Part shown: positions 16,625 to 24,209 of the stretch, one piece after another
Layout of the letters: each line of letters starts with the position of its first letter
How positions within the stretch are numbered: position 1 is the stretch's first letter
DNA from: an uncultured Bacteroidales bacterium
Lineage (GTDB): Bacteria > Bacteroidota > Bacteroidia > Bacteroidales > Bacteroidaceae
Direction of reading: 5' to 3'
NCBI GenBank assembly: GCA_902801425.1
Contig: CADCIQ010000024.1
Location: forward strand, 1-63,588
Length of the DNA stretch: 63,588 nt
The notes under the pieces: model-generated
What the model was told of the DNA's origin: nothing
Databases searched by the model: none
The model's input: the letters and a program-made list of their open reading frames with translations, nothing else
Program-made: the position numbers and the translations under genes

Positions 16625-18745
16625 ATGAGGTCTAAGATTGTATTTTTATCGCTGATAACAACGATGAATGTATCGGCTCAGGAAAGCGAAAATGCCGATA
16701 CAAGTTACGTTTACAGGAAGGATCTGGACGGTGTTACCGTTGTTGCTCACAACGAAATCCGAAAGATGCGTGAAGCTGCTATGCCTGTAACAGTATTGGG
16801 GAAACGACAGTTGGAAGGAACAACAACAAGTATTAATGATGCGCTTGCACGAACCGCTGGTATTGCGATACGAAGTACCGGAGGTGTAGGTAGTGCCTCA
16901 CGAATATCCGTGCGCGGTCTTGAAGGAAAACGAATGGGAGTTTATATTGACGAGGCTGCCATAGGTCAGCTAAGCGACTATGTTTCGCTTAATGACATCC
17001 CTACAGATATGATTGAGCGCATAGAGGTATATAAAGGTATAGTGCCATATCGTTTTGGAGGCTCTGCCTTAGGTGGTGCCGTGAATGTAGTGACAAAGGA
17101 ATATCCACCTGTATATCTGGATGCAAGCTATGAGATTGCATCTTTCAATACACATAAACTGAACTTTGCATTCAAGAGAACAGATAACAATTCCGGCTTG
17201 CAATTCGGATTTGGAGGCTGTCTGACATATTCGGACAACAGCTATAAGATGCATCTTCAGAATCTCGACAACCGCGTAGTAGAGCGTGATCACGACCAGT
17301 TCAAGAAGGCGATGCTCGGAGGGTCGATAAAAGCCACGAAATGGTATTTCGACGAGGCTAAGCTCGAACTTGTGTTCTTGGCTACGAGAGCTGAGATTCA
17401 AGGCATTGACAGCGACATCCGCGAGGCTTACAATCACGGAATGTCAGGAATAGCCGCCCTAACCCTCAAGCGCGACAATTTCCTTGTTGACGGTCTCGAC
17501 CTCGATTTTGACGGATGCTTTAGCTATGGCAAGAATGGTTTATGCGACAAGGCAATGTCACGCTATGACTGGGATGGCAACAGATACACCCCTGTTACAA
17601 TCTATGGAGGAGAACAGGGTACCTATGCTTCTGACTCAGACAACCGCACTCACGACTATGTTGGCAAGCTAAATCTGAACTATCTGTTGAATGAACATCA
17701 CTCATTCAACATCAACCTCTATGCCACCCATACAAGGCAGAATCCTGAAAACGAGCTTATGGATAAGAGTTTCGGCTATCAGACAAACTTCCGAAGCAAA
17801 ATGAGCAGTTTCACTACAGGTTTCTCATACGACCTTACCCTGTTCAACGGAAAGTTCATGAGTGCCACGACTCTCAAGAACTTCAACTACAGTTCTGACA
17901 CAAAGGTGCTTGAATATACCCGCATAAACGAACCGAAAGATGTAAGTATTAACCGCAACTACTGGGGCATTAGCGAGGCTATGCGATATAAGATAACCAA
18001 TGACATTATGGCTAAGATTGCGGTTAGCTCTGAGGTTCGCATCCCTACAGCCGAGGAACTTACGGGCAACGGCTATTCTATACTTCCTGCAACTAATCTT
18101 GAACCAGAACGATGCAAGGGATTGACAGGTGGATTTATCTATCACCATACCAATTCGTATGGCTTTATTGAGATAGAAGCAAACTATTTCCTCAACCAGC
18201 TCGACGATATGATTCGCTATCAGGCTGACATGATTCCGTCTATGGCTCGCTATGCCAACTTCGGAAAGGTCGTTACCAAAGGAGCGGAGATTGACATCAA
18301 GGGCGATGTAACGTCATTCCTTTATTGCTATGTAAATAGCACCTATCAGGATCTCCGCGACAAGCGCAAGCATGAGGTGGGATCTACGGCAGCAAATCCT
18401 ACATACAACAAGCGTATGCCTAACATCCCTTACTTCCTTGCAAACTTCGGCATTGAATTGCACAAGGAGAATCTCTTCGGAGGCAAGGAGCAGAACAGCC
18501 GTTTCCTCCTCGATGCCTCATACATCCACGAGTATTTCTATGACTTTGAGATGAGTAAGTATCAGGATCGTAAAATCCCTACATCACTCACTTTTGATAC
18601 TGGCATAGAGCATAGCTTCGGCAACAACCGTTGGACTCTTTCTTTCAAGCTAAAGAACCTTACGGACAGGGTTGTATATTCAGACTTGAACCGCCCACTT
18701 CCAGGAAGAAATATCGCATTTAAGGTTAAGTATATAATGAAGTAA
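16625..18745 (+). CDS. TonB-dependent outer-membrane receptor
   Basis: 706 aa from ATG 16625, chosen because it gives a normal signal peptide (KIVFLSLITTMNVSAQ) and lies just after the promoter. The plug domain occupies about residues 35-150: DGVTVVAHNEIRKMREAAMP, then RTAGIAIRSTGGVGSASRIS, EVYKGIVPYRFGGSALGGAV. The barrel ends with NLTDRVVYSDLNRPLPGRNI and a final hydrophobic strand. The gene is followed by a DUF4374 lipoprotein, a pairing seen in xenosiderophore or haem uptake loci of Bacteroidetes. It is divergent from the receptor at 14303-16390. The ligand is inferred to be an iron complex or porphyrin. Confidence 0.88.
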   Translation: MRSKIVFLSLITTMNVSAQESENADTSYVYRKDLDGVTVVAHNEIRKMREAAMPVTVLGKRQLEGTTTSINDALARTAGIAIRSTGGVGSASRISVRGLEGKRMGVYIDEAAIGQLSDYVSLNDIPTDMIERIEVYKGIVPYRFGGSALGGAVNVVTKEYPPVYLDASYEIASFNTHKLNFAFKRTDNNSGLQFGFGGCLTYSDNSYKMHLQNLDNRVVERDHDQFKKAMLGGSIKATKWYFDEAKLELVFLATRAEIQGIDSDIREAYNHGMSGIAALTLKRDNFLVDGLDLDFDGCFSYGKNGLCDKAMSRYDWDGNRYTPVTIYGGEQGTYASDSDNRTHDYVGKLNLNYLLNEHHSFNINLYATHTRQNPENELMDKSFGYQTNFRSKMSSFTTGFSYDLTLFNGKFMSATTLKNFNYSSDTKVLEYTRINEPKDVSINRNYWGISEAMRYKITNDIMAKIAVSSEVRIPTAEELTGNGYSILPATNLEPERCKGLTGGFIYHHTNSYGFIEIEANYFLNQLDDMIRYQADMIPSMARYANFGKVVTKGAEIDIKGDVTSFLYCYVNSTYQDLRDKRKHEVGSTAANPTYNKRMPNIPYFLANFGIELHKENLFGGKEQNSRFLLDASYIHEYFYDFEMSKYQDRKIPTSLTFDTGIEHSFGNNRWTLSFKLKNLTDRVVYSDLNRPLPGRNIAFKVKYIMK

Positions 18746-18785
18746 AGCCCCACCCCCTTTCCCCTCCCATAAAGGGAGGGGAGTA
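18746..18785. repeat. GC-rich palindromic repeat, divergent subtype
   Basis: CCCCACCCCCTTTCCCCTCC followed by CATAAAGGGAGGGGAG, immediately after the TonB receptor stop codon. It resembles the GGCCTCTCCCC family in composition and in its GGGAGGG core but is not the same sequence. Confidence 0.55.
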
Positions 18786-18819
18786 GTTAGTATTTTCAAA
18801 TCAAAACAAATATATAAAC

Positions 18820-20079
18820 ATGCAAAAGAAACTTTCAAACATCCTTCCATCCGGAAAGGCTTGGTTAGGCATTATGGCAATGGCATTAACAGTATGCTTT
18901 ACAGCCTGCGACAGCGACGATGATCCAGCAGTAGAACCAGGAACATCAACAAACGGTAGAATCCTGTTCTCAACTACAGTAACTAACCCAGCAGGCGATA
19001 GCGGTAGTGGCTATCTTCAGGCTGTAGGCAAGTTGGGCGATGGCGTGAACTACACCAATGCCAATGCCCTGCCTCTCGGCTTCGGTTCTTACCCATGCGT
19101 CTGCAAAAGCGGTAATATCTATGTATTCCCAGACTATATGGGAGGTACAGAGATGAAACTCAAGCGTTATATCCTCAACGACAAGAACGAACTGGAACTC
19201 AAGGGCTCTATGACTCTTCCTGCCAACTCAAGTGCAGCTATCGTTGTAGAGGCAAACGACGAGAAGGCATACGTTTGTTGCCAGAGCCTCAACCTTATCA
19301 TCACCTTCAACCCTAAGACGATGAAGGAGATTTCACGCATCGACCTCACAAGTCTCAGCAACGAAGGCGTTTCTGCATTTCCTGGTGCTCTCTACATCCG
19401 CGATGGCATTCTATTTGTTGGTCTTGAACAGTATAACGCACAATGGATGCCTCAGGAAAACGCTTTGGAAATGGCTCTTTACAATGTATCTGACGATAAG
19501 TTCATCAAGAAGATACGCAACACTTCCCTCGAACTTTGCGGCCCTACTCGCCCTATCGACAACCAGTCTATCTTTGAGGACGAGAAAGGTGATATCTACA
19601 TCAACTGCACAGGTTCATTCGGCTACATCCCAACTCTCAACTCTGGTATGGCACGTATCAAGAAGGGTGAGACTGAGTTTGACGAGTCTTATAAATTCAA
19701 TTTTTCAACGACCAAGGTCAGCGGTTTGAGTTGCGACTATATTAACGTACTGTTGATGTGCCGTTATGTTGGTAACGGAAAGATGTACACATACGGCTAT
19801 GCCTATGCCCTTGACCCTACAAACACCAACACATACCTTGCACGTATCGGTGTTCCTGTATTGATAGACCTTTACAACAAGACGGCAAAAGTTATTGAAG
19901 GACTTCCACGTTCAAACGGTCATGGCGTTGCTATGGGACGCTATGGCAATAAAATGGTTTACGGCTCAGCAAACGATGAATATAATGGTTTCTCTACAGT
20001 TGATATCAACACAGGAAAGGTAGAGACAAAGGTAGCAACAGTAGAAGGATACCCTTCATTCTTCTACAGCTTCGAATAG
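18820..20079 (+). CDS. DUF4374-like lipoprotein partner of the TonB receptor
   Basis: 419 aa. A lipoprotein signal ends at about residue 30 in the lipobox TVCFTAC, followed by an acidic DSDDDP stretch that favours surface export in Bacteroidetes. The mature part has repeated blades of the form GYLQAVGKLGDG, NDEKAYVCCQSLNLII and GRYGNKMVYGSANDEY, consistent with a seven-bladed propeller of the DUF4374 family. Proteins of this type sit beside TonB receptors and, in at least one Bacteroides system, bind siderophores at the cell surface (recalled, not checked). It follows the receptor gene by 74 nt and probably shares its transcript. Confidence 0.78.
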   Translation: MQKKLSNILPSGKAWLGIMAMALTVCFTACDSDDDPAVEPGTSTNGRILFSTTVTNPAGDSGSGYLQAVGKLGDGVNYTNANALPLGFGSYPCVCKSGNIYVFPDYMGGTEMKLKRYILNDKNELELKGSMTLPANSSAAIVVEANDEKAYVCCQSLNLIITFNPKTMKEISRIDLTSLSNEGVSAFPGALYIRDGILFVGLEQYNAQWMPQENALEMALYNVSDDKFIKKIRNTSLELCGPTRPIDNQSIFEDEKGDIYINCTGSFGYIPTLNSGMARIKKGETEFDESYKFNFSTTKVSGLSCDYINVLLMCRYVGNGKMYTYGYAYALDPTNTNTYLARIGVPVLIDLYNKTAKVIEGLPRSNGHGVAMGRYGNKMVYGSANDEYNGFSTVDINTGKVETKVATVEGYPSFFYSFE

Positions 20080-20098
20080 TTTATACTACACCTGCCCA

Positions 20099-20147
20099 AT
20101 ATCGCTGTCAAATCGCTTTTCTGCGGTTTCTCAGCGATATTTTTTTC
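20099..20147 (+). terminator. intrinsic terminator after the DUF4374-like gene
   Basis: ATATCGCTG pairs with CAGCGATAT and is followed by TTTTTTCG. Confidence 0.7.
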
Positions 20148-20181
20148 GTTACACCTAAATTTCTATTTTATGGAATACAAA

Positions 20182-20210
20182 AAAGCAGTCACGAAAATCG
20201 CAACTGCTTT
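20182..20210 (-). terminator. intrinsic terminator of tRNA-Met
   Basis: On the minus strand AAAGCAGTTGCGA pairs with TCGTGACTGCTTT (two G-U pairs) around a TTT loop, followed by TTTG. It lies 8 nt after the tRNA 3' end. Confidence 0.7.
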
Positions 20211-20217
20211 CTTTATG

Positions 20218-20291
20218 TAGCGGGACCGGGCTACGATCCCGGGACCTCCGGATTATGAATCCGACGCTCTAACCAACTGAGCTATCCCGCC
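20218..20291 (-). tRNA. tRNA-Met (CAT), elongator type
   Basis: 74 nt with a complete cloverleaf. Acceptor GGCGGGA / TCCCGCT (G1-U72 wobble), D arm AGCTCAGTTGGTTAGAGC, anticodon stem TCGGA / TCCGG with loop TTCATAA (anticodon CAT), T stem CCGGG / CCCGG and discriminator A. The 3' CCA is not encoded. G1 distinguishes it from the initiator at 34957. The T loop reads ATCGTAG instead of the usual TTCGAxx. A lysidine-modified tRNA-Ile2 also has a CAT anticodon and cannot be fully excluded. Confidence 0.85.
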
Positions 20292-20529
20292 AACACTCAA
20301 TTTCTGCTATTGCATTACTGCTCTAACTGAATTGCGGGTGCAAAGGTAAGCATTATTTTTGAATCCTGCAAATTTTTCGATGTTTTTTTTCTTGCAACCA
20401 CCGTTTTTTTGTGGTTTACGCAGAAAAAAGTAACAAACCATATACATTCTCCTCGTTTTATGATATTATCCTTCAAGGAGAATTCCAGAGATTTAAAATA
20501 AGATATTCTATTTCTTATTATCCCTATGT
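20292..20529. other. spacer upstream of tRNA-Met and downstream of the His-rich gene
   Basis: A minus-strand promoter for the tRNA is likely around 20340-20375 (TACCTTTGC read on the minus strand at about 20339-20348, with AT-rich DNA behind). Nothing else is recognised. Confidence 0.45.
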
Positions 20530-20748
20530 TTACTTTAGAAAGTATATATACAAGTCAATCAAAAGGATTACTAATACGAGTATCAGTACCCATACCATCC
20601 AGCGAATGTGCTTCACGCGCCTTGGCCGTTCAAGGTGTGGCACATAGACTTCATCCTTGTCATCGTGATGATGGTGATGATGATGGTGGTGATGGTGCTC
20701 AGAAGAAGTTATGCCCAGAGTTGACTTTATTTCTTTAGACTCACTCAT
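20530..20748 (-). CDS. small membrane protein with an 11-histidine run
   Basis: 72 aa from ATG 20748. The upstream in-frame start at 20778 falls at the predicted transcription start (minus-strand TACATTTG at 20785-20792) and is therefore unlikely. Layout: a polar N-terminus (MSESKEIKSTLG), a stretch of 11 consecutive His followed by DDKDE (about residues 18-33), a basic patch RPRRVKHIRW, then one hydrophobic segment WVLILVLVILLIDLYIYFL at the C-terminus. The orientation is probably N-terminus in, tail-anchored. The His/Asp cluster suggests binding of Ni, Zn, Co or Cu, by inference. Both CAC and CAT codons are used, so it is not a simple trinucleotide slippage tract. Confidence 0.65.
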   Translation of the reverse strand: MSESKEIKSTLGITSSEHHHHHHHHHHHDDKDEVYVPHLERPRRVKHIRWMVWVLILVLVILLIDLYIYFLK

Positions 20749-20925
20749 CGCGTATAAAAAATTGGTTTCTGAGGGCAAATGTACTAATATTCTGTTAGAA
20801 AACTGAGTATTATCAATTAAATATTATTAAAAAAGAAAAAAAGCTCCTATTTTTGTTCTCTTTCGTGGAAAAATGAGTAACTTTGTACCCTAAAAGATAC
20901 TTAAATATTTAAGATAACATTTTTT

Positions 20926-21525
20926 ATGGCAGAAACAAAAAAGATTAAGACTGCACTTGTATCAGTCTTTCACAAGGATGGACTCGATGAGCTCCTTAAG
21001 GAATTGAACAATCAGGGCGTAAAGTTCCTCTCTACTGGTGGTACACAGTCATTCATTGAGTCACTTGGCTATGAGTGTCAAGCTGTTGAGGATCTCACTA
21101 CCTATCCAAGCATTCTTGGCGGTCGTGTAAAGACTCTTCACCCTAAGGTGTTCGGAGGTATTCTCGGTCGTCGTGAGAACGAAGGCGACAAGGAGCAGAT
21201 GGCCAAGTATGAGATTCCAGAGATTGACCTCGTCATCGTTGACCTCTATCCATTCGAGCAAACTGTCGCAAGCGGTGCTTCTCAGGCAGAAATCATTGAG
21301 AAGATTGACATAGGCGGCATCTCTCTTATCCGTGCCGGAGCTAAGAACTTCAACGACGTGGTTATCATCCCTTCAAAGGCTGAGTATCCAATCCTTCTTG
21401 ACATCGTGAAGAAGCAGGGCGCAGCTACAACACTTGACCAGCGTCGTGATTTCGCTACACGTGCATTCGGTGTTTCAAGCCACTATGATACAGCTATCAA
21501 CGCTTGGTTTGAGAGCACAAAGTAA
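20926..21525 (+). CDS. purH: single-domain IMP cyclohydrolase (N-terminal half of PurH)
   Basis: 199 aa. This is the MGS-like IMP cyclohydrolase domain that closes FAICAR to IMP, the last step of purine synthesis. LSTGGTQSFIESLG, GRVKTLHPKVFGGIL, VDLYPFEQTVA and IDIGGISLIRAGAKN correspond to the family's active-site blocks. Normal bacterial PurH is about 510-530 aa and carries an AICAR transformylase domain after this point; here the frame ends cleanly with SSHYDTAINAWFESTK and no transformylase follows. It must rely on a transformylase encoded elsewhere. It lies directly upstream of the mre-rodA operon. Codon use suggests high expression; TAACTTTG lies about 45 nt upstream. Confidence 0.88.
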   Translation: MAETKKIKTALVSVFHKDGLDELLKELNNQGVKFLSTGGTQSFIESLGYECQAVEDLTTYPSILGGRVKTLHPKVFGGILGRRENEGDKEQMAKYEIPEIDLVIVDLYPFEQTVASGASQAEIIEKIDIGGISLIRAGAKNFNDVVIIPSKAEYPILLDIVKKQGAATTLDQRRDFATRAFGVSSHYDTAINAWFESTK

Positions 21526-21531
21526 AAACAA

Positions 21532-21625
21532 TTTACTATTTGACGATTTACTATTTACTATTGAATCGTAAATTTTTTAAAAAATAGTACATAAATCGTA
21601 AATAGTAAATAGTTAAATAGTAAAT
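21532..21625. repeat. palindromic repeat (ATTTACTATTT type) between purH and mreB
   Basis: A left arm of about 34 nt starting ATTTACTATTT (21532-21565) is matched by its inverse ending AAATAGTAAAT (21592-21625), with a few mismatches. It could attenuate readthrough from purH into the mre operon. Confidence 0.6.
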
Positions 21626-21649
21626 CTAATATATCTGAAATAAATAGAA

Positions 21650-22672
21650 ATGGGATTTTTCTCTTTTGTACAAGAAATAGCCATGGACCTTGGCACCGCT
21701 AACACCATCATTATCAGCAATGATAAGATTGTGGTTGACGAGCCATCAGTAGTGGCACTTGACCGTCGCACCAACGAGATGATCGCTGTTGGTGACCGTG
21801 CCAAGAGCATGTACGAGAAGACACACGACAATATCCGTACCGTCCGCCCATTGAAGGATGGTGTGATTGCAGACTTCTCTGCCTGTGAGAAGATGATGCG
21901 TGGACTCATCAGAATGGTACACTCAGGTCGTCATCTTTTCTCTCCTTCACTACGTATGGTTATCGGCGTACCTTCTGGTTCTACTGAGGTTGAGTTGCGT
22001 GCCGTACGTGACTCTGCCGAGCATGCTGACGGTCGTGACGTATATCTGATATTCGAGCCAATGGCTGCAGCCATTGGTATTGGCGTGGATGTTGAGGCTC
22101 CAGAGGGTAACATGATTGTGGATATCGGTGGTGGTTCTACAGAGATTGCCGTAATCTCTCTCGGTGGCATCGTAAGCAATAACTCTATTCGTGTAGCTGG
22201 TGACGAACTCACCTCCGACATTCAGGAGTATATGGCACGTCAGCATAACGTGAAGGTATCAGAACGTATGGCTGAGCGTATAAAGATTCATGTAGGTTCA
22301 GCCCTTACTGATCTTGGTGACGAGGCTCCAGAGGATTATATCGTACATGGTCCTAACCGTATCACAGCCCTACCTATGGAGGTGCCTGTATGCTATCAGG
22401 AGATTGCTCACTGTATCGACAAAACCGTGGCAAAGATCGAGAATGCAGTTCTCTCTGCTCTTGAGAACACTCCACCTGAGCTTTATGCCGACATCGTGAA
22501 GAACGGTATCTACCTTAGTGGCGGTGGTGCACTCCTCCGTGGTTTGGATGCACGTCTGCAGAATAAGATTGGCATTCCTTTCCATATTGCAGAGGATCCA
22601 TTGCACAGCGTAGCAAAAGGTGCTGGTATAGCCCTCAAGAACATTGACCGCTTCTCATTCCTTATGAGATAA
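21650..22672 (+). CDS. mreB: rod-shape-determining actin MreB
   Basis: 340 aa, the usual length. MreB forms ATP-dependent filaments under the inner membrane that orient the elongasome. Visible actin-fold motifs: phosphate-1 MDLGTANTII (about residues 11-20), phosphate-2 DIGGGSTEIAVI and the adenosine loop GGGALLRGLD near residue 290. The N-terminal FFSFVQEIA is the short amphipathic membrane-binding segment. It heads the operon mreB-mreC-mreD-mrdA-rodA. GGT/CGT-rich codon use points to good expression. Confidence 0.95.
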   Translation: MGFFSFVQEIAMDLGTANTIIISNDKIVVDEPSVVALDRRTNEMIAVGDRAKSMYEKTHDNIRTVRPLKDGVIADFSACEKMMRGLIRMVHSGRHLFSPSLRMVIGVPSGSTEVELRAVRDSAEHADGRDVYLIFEPMAAAIGIGVDVEAPEGNMIVDIGGGSTEIAVISLGGIVSNNSIRVAGDELTSDIQEYMARQHNVKVSERMAERIKIHVGSALTDLGDEAPEDYIVHGPNRITALPMEVPVCYQEIAHCIDKTVAKIENAVLSALENTPPELYADIVKNGIYLSGGGALLRGLDARLQNKIGIPFHIAEDPLHSVAKGAGIALKNIDRFSFLMR

Positions 22673-22690
22673 AGTTGATGCGGATACATA

Positions 22691-22814
22691 AAAACGCAAA
22701 GACGCAAAGTTAATATCAGAAACACGGAAATCACAGAATAGACCAAACATACGTTTCTCTTGTGCTTTCCGTGTTCGTGAAATAAAGACTTTGCGTCTCT
22801 GTGTCTTTACGTTT
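22691..22814. repeat. palindromic repeat (ACGCAAAGACGC type) between mreB and mreC
   Basis: AAAACGCAAAGACGCAAAG faces ACTTTGCGTCTCTGTGTCTT followed by TACGTTT, with an inner pair AACACGGAAA / TTTCCGTGTT. A shorter member of the same family lies at 62289-62353 before xseB. The right arm reaches to within 31 nt of the mreC start used here, and an open frame runs from mreC back into it. Confidence 0.65.
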
Positions 22815-22844
22815 GATTACACTTCAAATAAAAAGATCAAGGCT

Positions 22845-23702
22845 TTGAACAACCTATTTGATTTCATACTTCGATACATCAGCTGGTTTGTATTCCTTAT
22901 TTGCGAAATTATTAGTCTGGTGCTACTCTTCACCTACAACAACTATCAGGGTAGCATCTGGATGTCGTCTGCAAATGTTGTTACAGGCAAGGTGTATGAG
23001 GTTAATGCCGGAGTGGAGCAATTTTTCTCTCTTACTGATATCAATGAGCAACTGTCTAAGCGCAACCTGTACCTTGAACAGAGGGTGCAGGATTTGACCT
23101 CACAGATAGCAGCACAGACCGGCGACTCTTCACTTATGAAGTTTGAGAACTACGAACTGATGAAGAAATTCAATCTTATATCAGCTAAGGTTGTGTCAAA
23201 TTCCATTAACAAACGCAACAATCTCATCACTATTGACAAAGGTGAGATTGACGGTGTGCGTAAAGACATGGGGGTGGCATGTGGATCAGGTGTCGTAGGC
23301 ATCGTGTTTATGACAGGTCGCCACTACTCCGTAGTAATGCCCATCCTTAATTCCAATTCAAGCATCAGTTGCACCATCAACAAGCGTGGATATTTCGGTT
23401 ATCTTCATTGGACAGGCGGCAACAGCCGTATAGCCTTTATGGATGAGGTGCCTCGTCACGCTCATTTCAACCTTTACGACAAAGTTGTGACAAGTGGCTA
23501 TTCATCCGTTTTCCCTCCTGGCATCGAGATCGGCAAAATAATCCATGTATATAATTCTTCCGATGGTCTGTCATATAGATGTATGGTGGAATTATCAACA
23601 AACTTCGCCAAGCTTCGTGATGTAAGTGTTATTGACGATGCGCAGATGAAGGAGAGAATTGACATTCTTCGAGCAGCACAGGATTCACTGGAAAAGAAAT
23701 AA
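22845..23702 (+). CDS. mreC: rod-shape-determining protein MreC
   Basis: 285 aa from TTG 22845. There is no ATG in frame before residue 44, and the frame is open back to a TTG at 22791, but those extra codons are the right arm of an intergenic repeat. The start used gives the usual MreC opening (LNNLFDFILRYISW). One membrane segment covers about residues 10-30 (FVFLICEIISLVLLF). A helical coiled-coil region follows (INEQLSKRNLYLEQRVQDL). The periplasmic double beta-barrel domain starts near residue 125 (NLITIDKGEIDGVRKDMGVA). MreC bridges MreB and PBP2. Confidence 0.88.
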   Translation: MNNLFDFILRYISWFVFLICEIISLVLLFTYNNYQGSIWMSSANVVTGKVYEVNAGVEQFFSLTDINEQLSKRNLYLEQRVQDLTSQIAAQTGDSSLMKFENYELMKKFNLISAKVVSNSINKRNNLITIDKGEIDGVRKDMGVACGSGVVGIVFMTGRHYSVVMPILNSNSSISCTINKRGYFGYLHWTGGNSRIAFMDEVPRHAHFNLYDKVVTSGYSSVFPPGIEIGKIIHVYNSSDGLSYRCMVELSTNFAKLRDVSVIDDAQMKERIDILRAAQDSLEKK

Positions 23703-23707
23703 GCAAA

Positions 23708-24205
23708 ATGAGTATAGATCTTATTCGCCGTATTGGTCTGATGATATTATTCACATTGGTGCAGGTTCACATTCTGAACCATATCCATTTGTTTAACGTA
23801 GCCACTCCGCTGGTTTACGTTTACTTCATATTGCTTTTTCCTCGCAACCATCAGCGATGGCTATCAATACTTCTGGCATTTTTCTTTGGTCTGACACTGG
23901 ACTCATTTAGCAACACTCCGGGAGAAACGGCCTTTGCACTTACCCTTACAGCATTTCTCCAGCCTTACGTTCTCGAACTTTATCTCGAAAGAGACGATTC
24001 TGACGATTTCTCTCCGAGCATGGCAAATATGGGATTCGTAAAGTATTCCACATACGTTCTGCTACTCACGTTCGTTTTTTGCTTCACATTATTCTCTTTA
24101 GAAGCGTTCTCCTTCTTTAACTGGATCCAGTGGTTGCTGTGTATCCTTGGAAGCTGGGGCGTTACCTCTATCATGATTATTGCGATTGATTCAGTAAGGA
24201 AATAG
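23708..24205 (+). CDS. mreD: rod-shape-determining protein MreD
   Basis: 165 aa, five or so hydrophobic membrane segments, short loops. It begins 5 nt after mreC and ends 4 nt before mrdA. The motif FFFGLTLDSFSNTPGETAFA corresponds to the conserved GLxxD segment of MreD. It is an inner-membrane component of the elongasome. Confidence 0.88.
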   Translation: MSIDLIRRIGLMILFTLVQVHILNHIHLFNVATPLVYVYFILLFPRNHQRWLSILLAFFFGLTLDSFSNTPGETAFALTLTAFLQPYVLELYLERDDSDDFSPSMANMGFVKYSTYVLLLTFVFCFTLFSLEAFSFFNWIQWLLCILGSWGVTSIMIIAIDSVRK

Positions 24206-24209
24206 GATT

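Noticed and set aside
20640-20710. The GATGATGGTG stretch as a simple slippage microsatellite without coding value
   Set aside because: On the minus strand it is a His run with mixed codons inside an otherwise plausible small protein with a membrane helix and its own -7 box.
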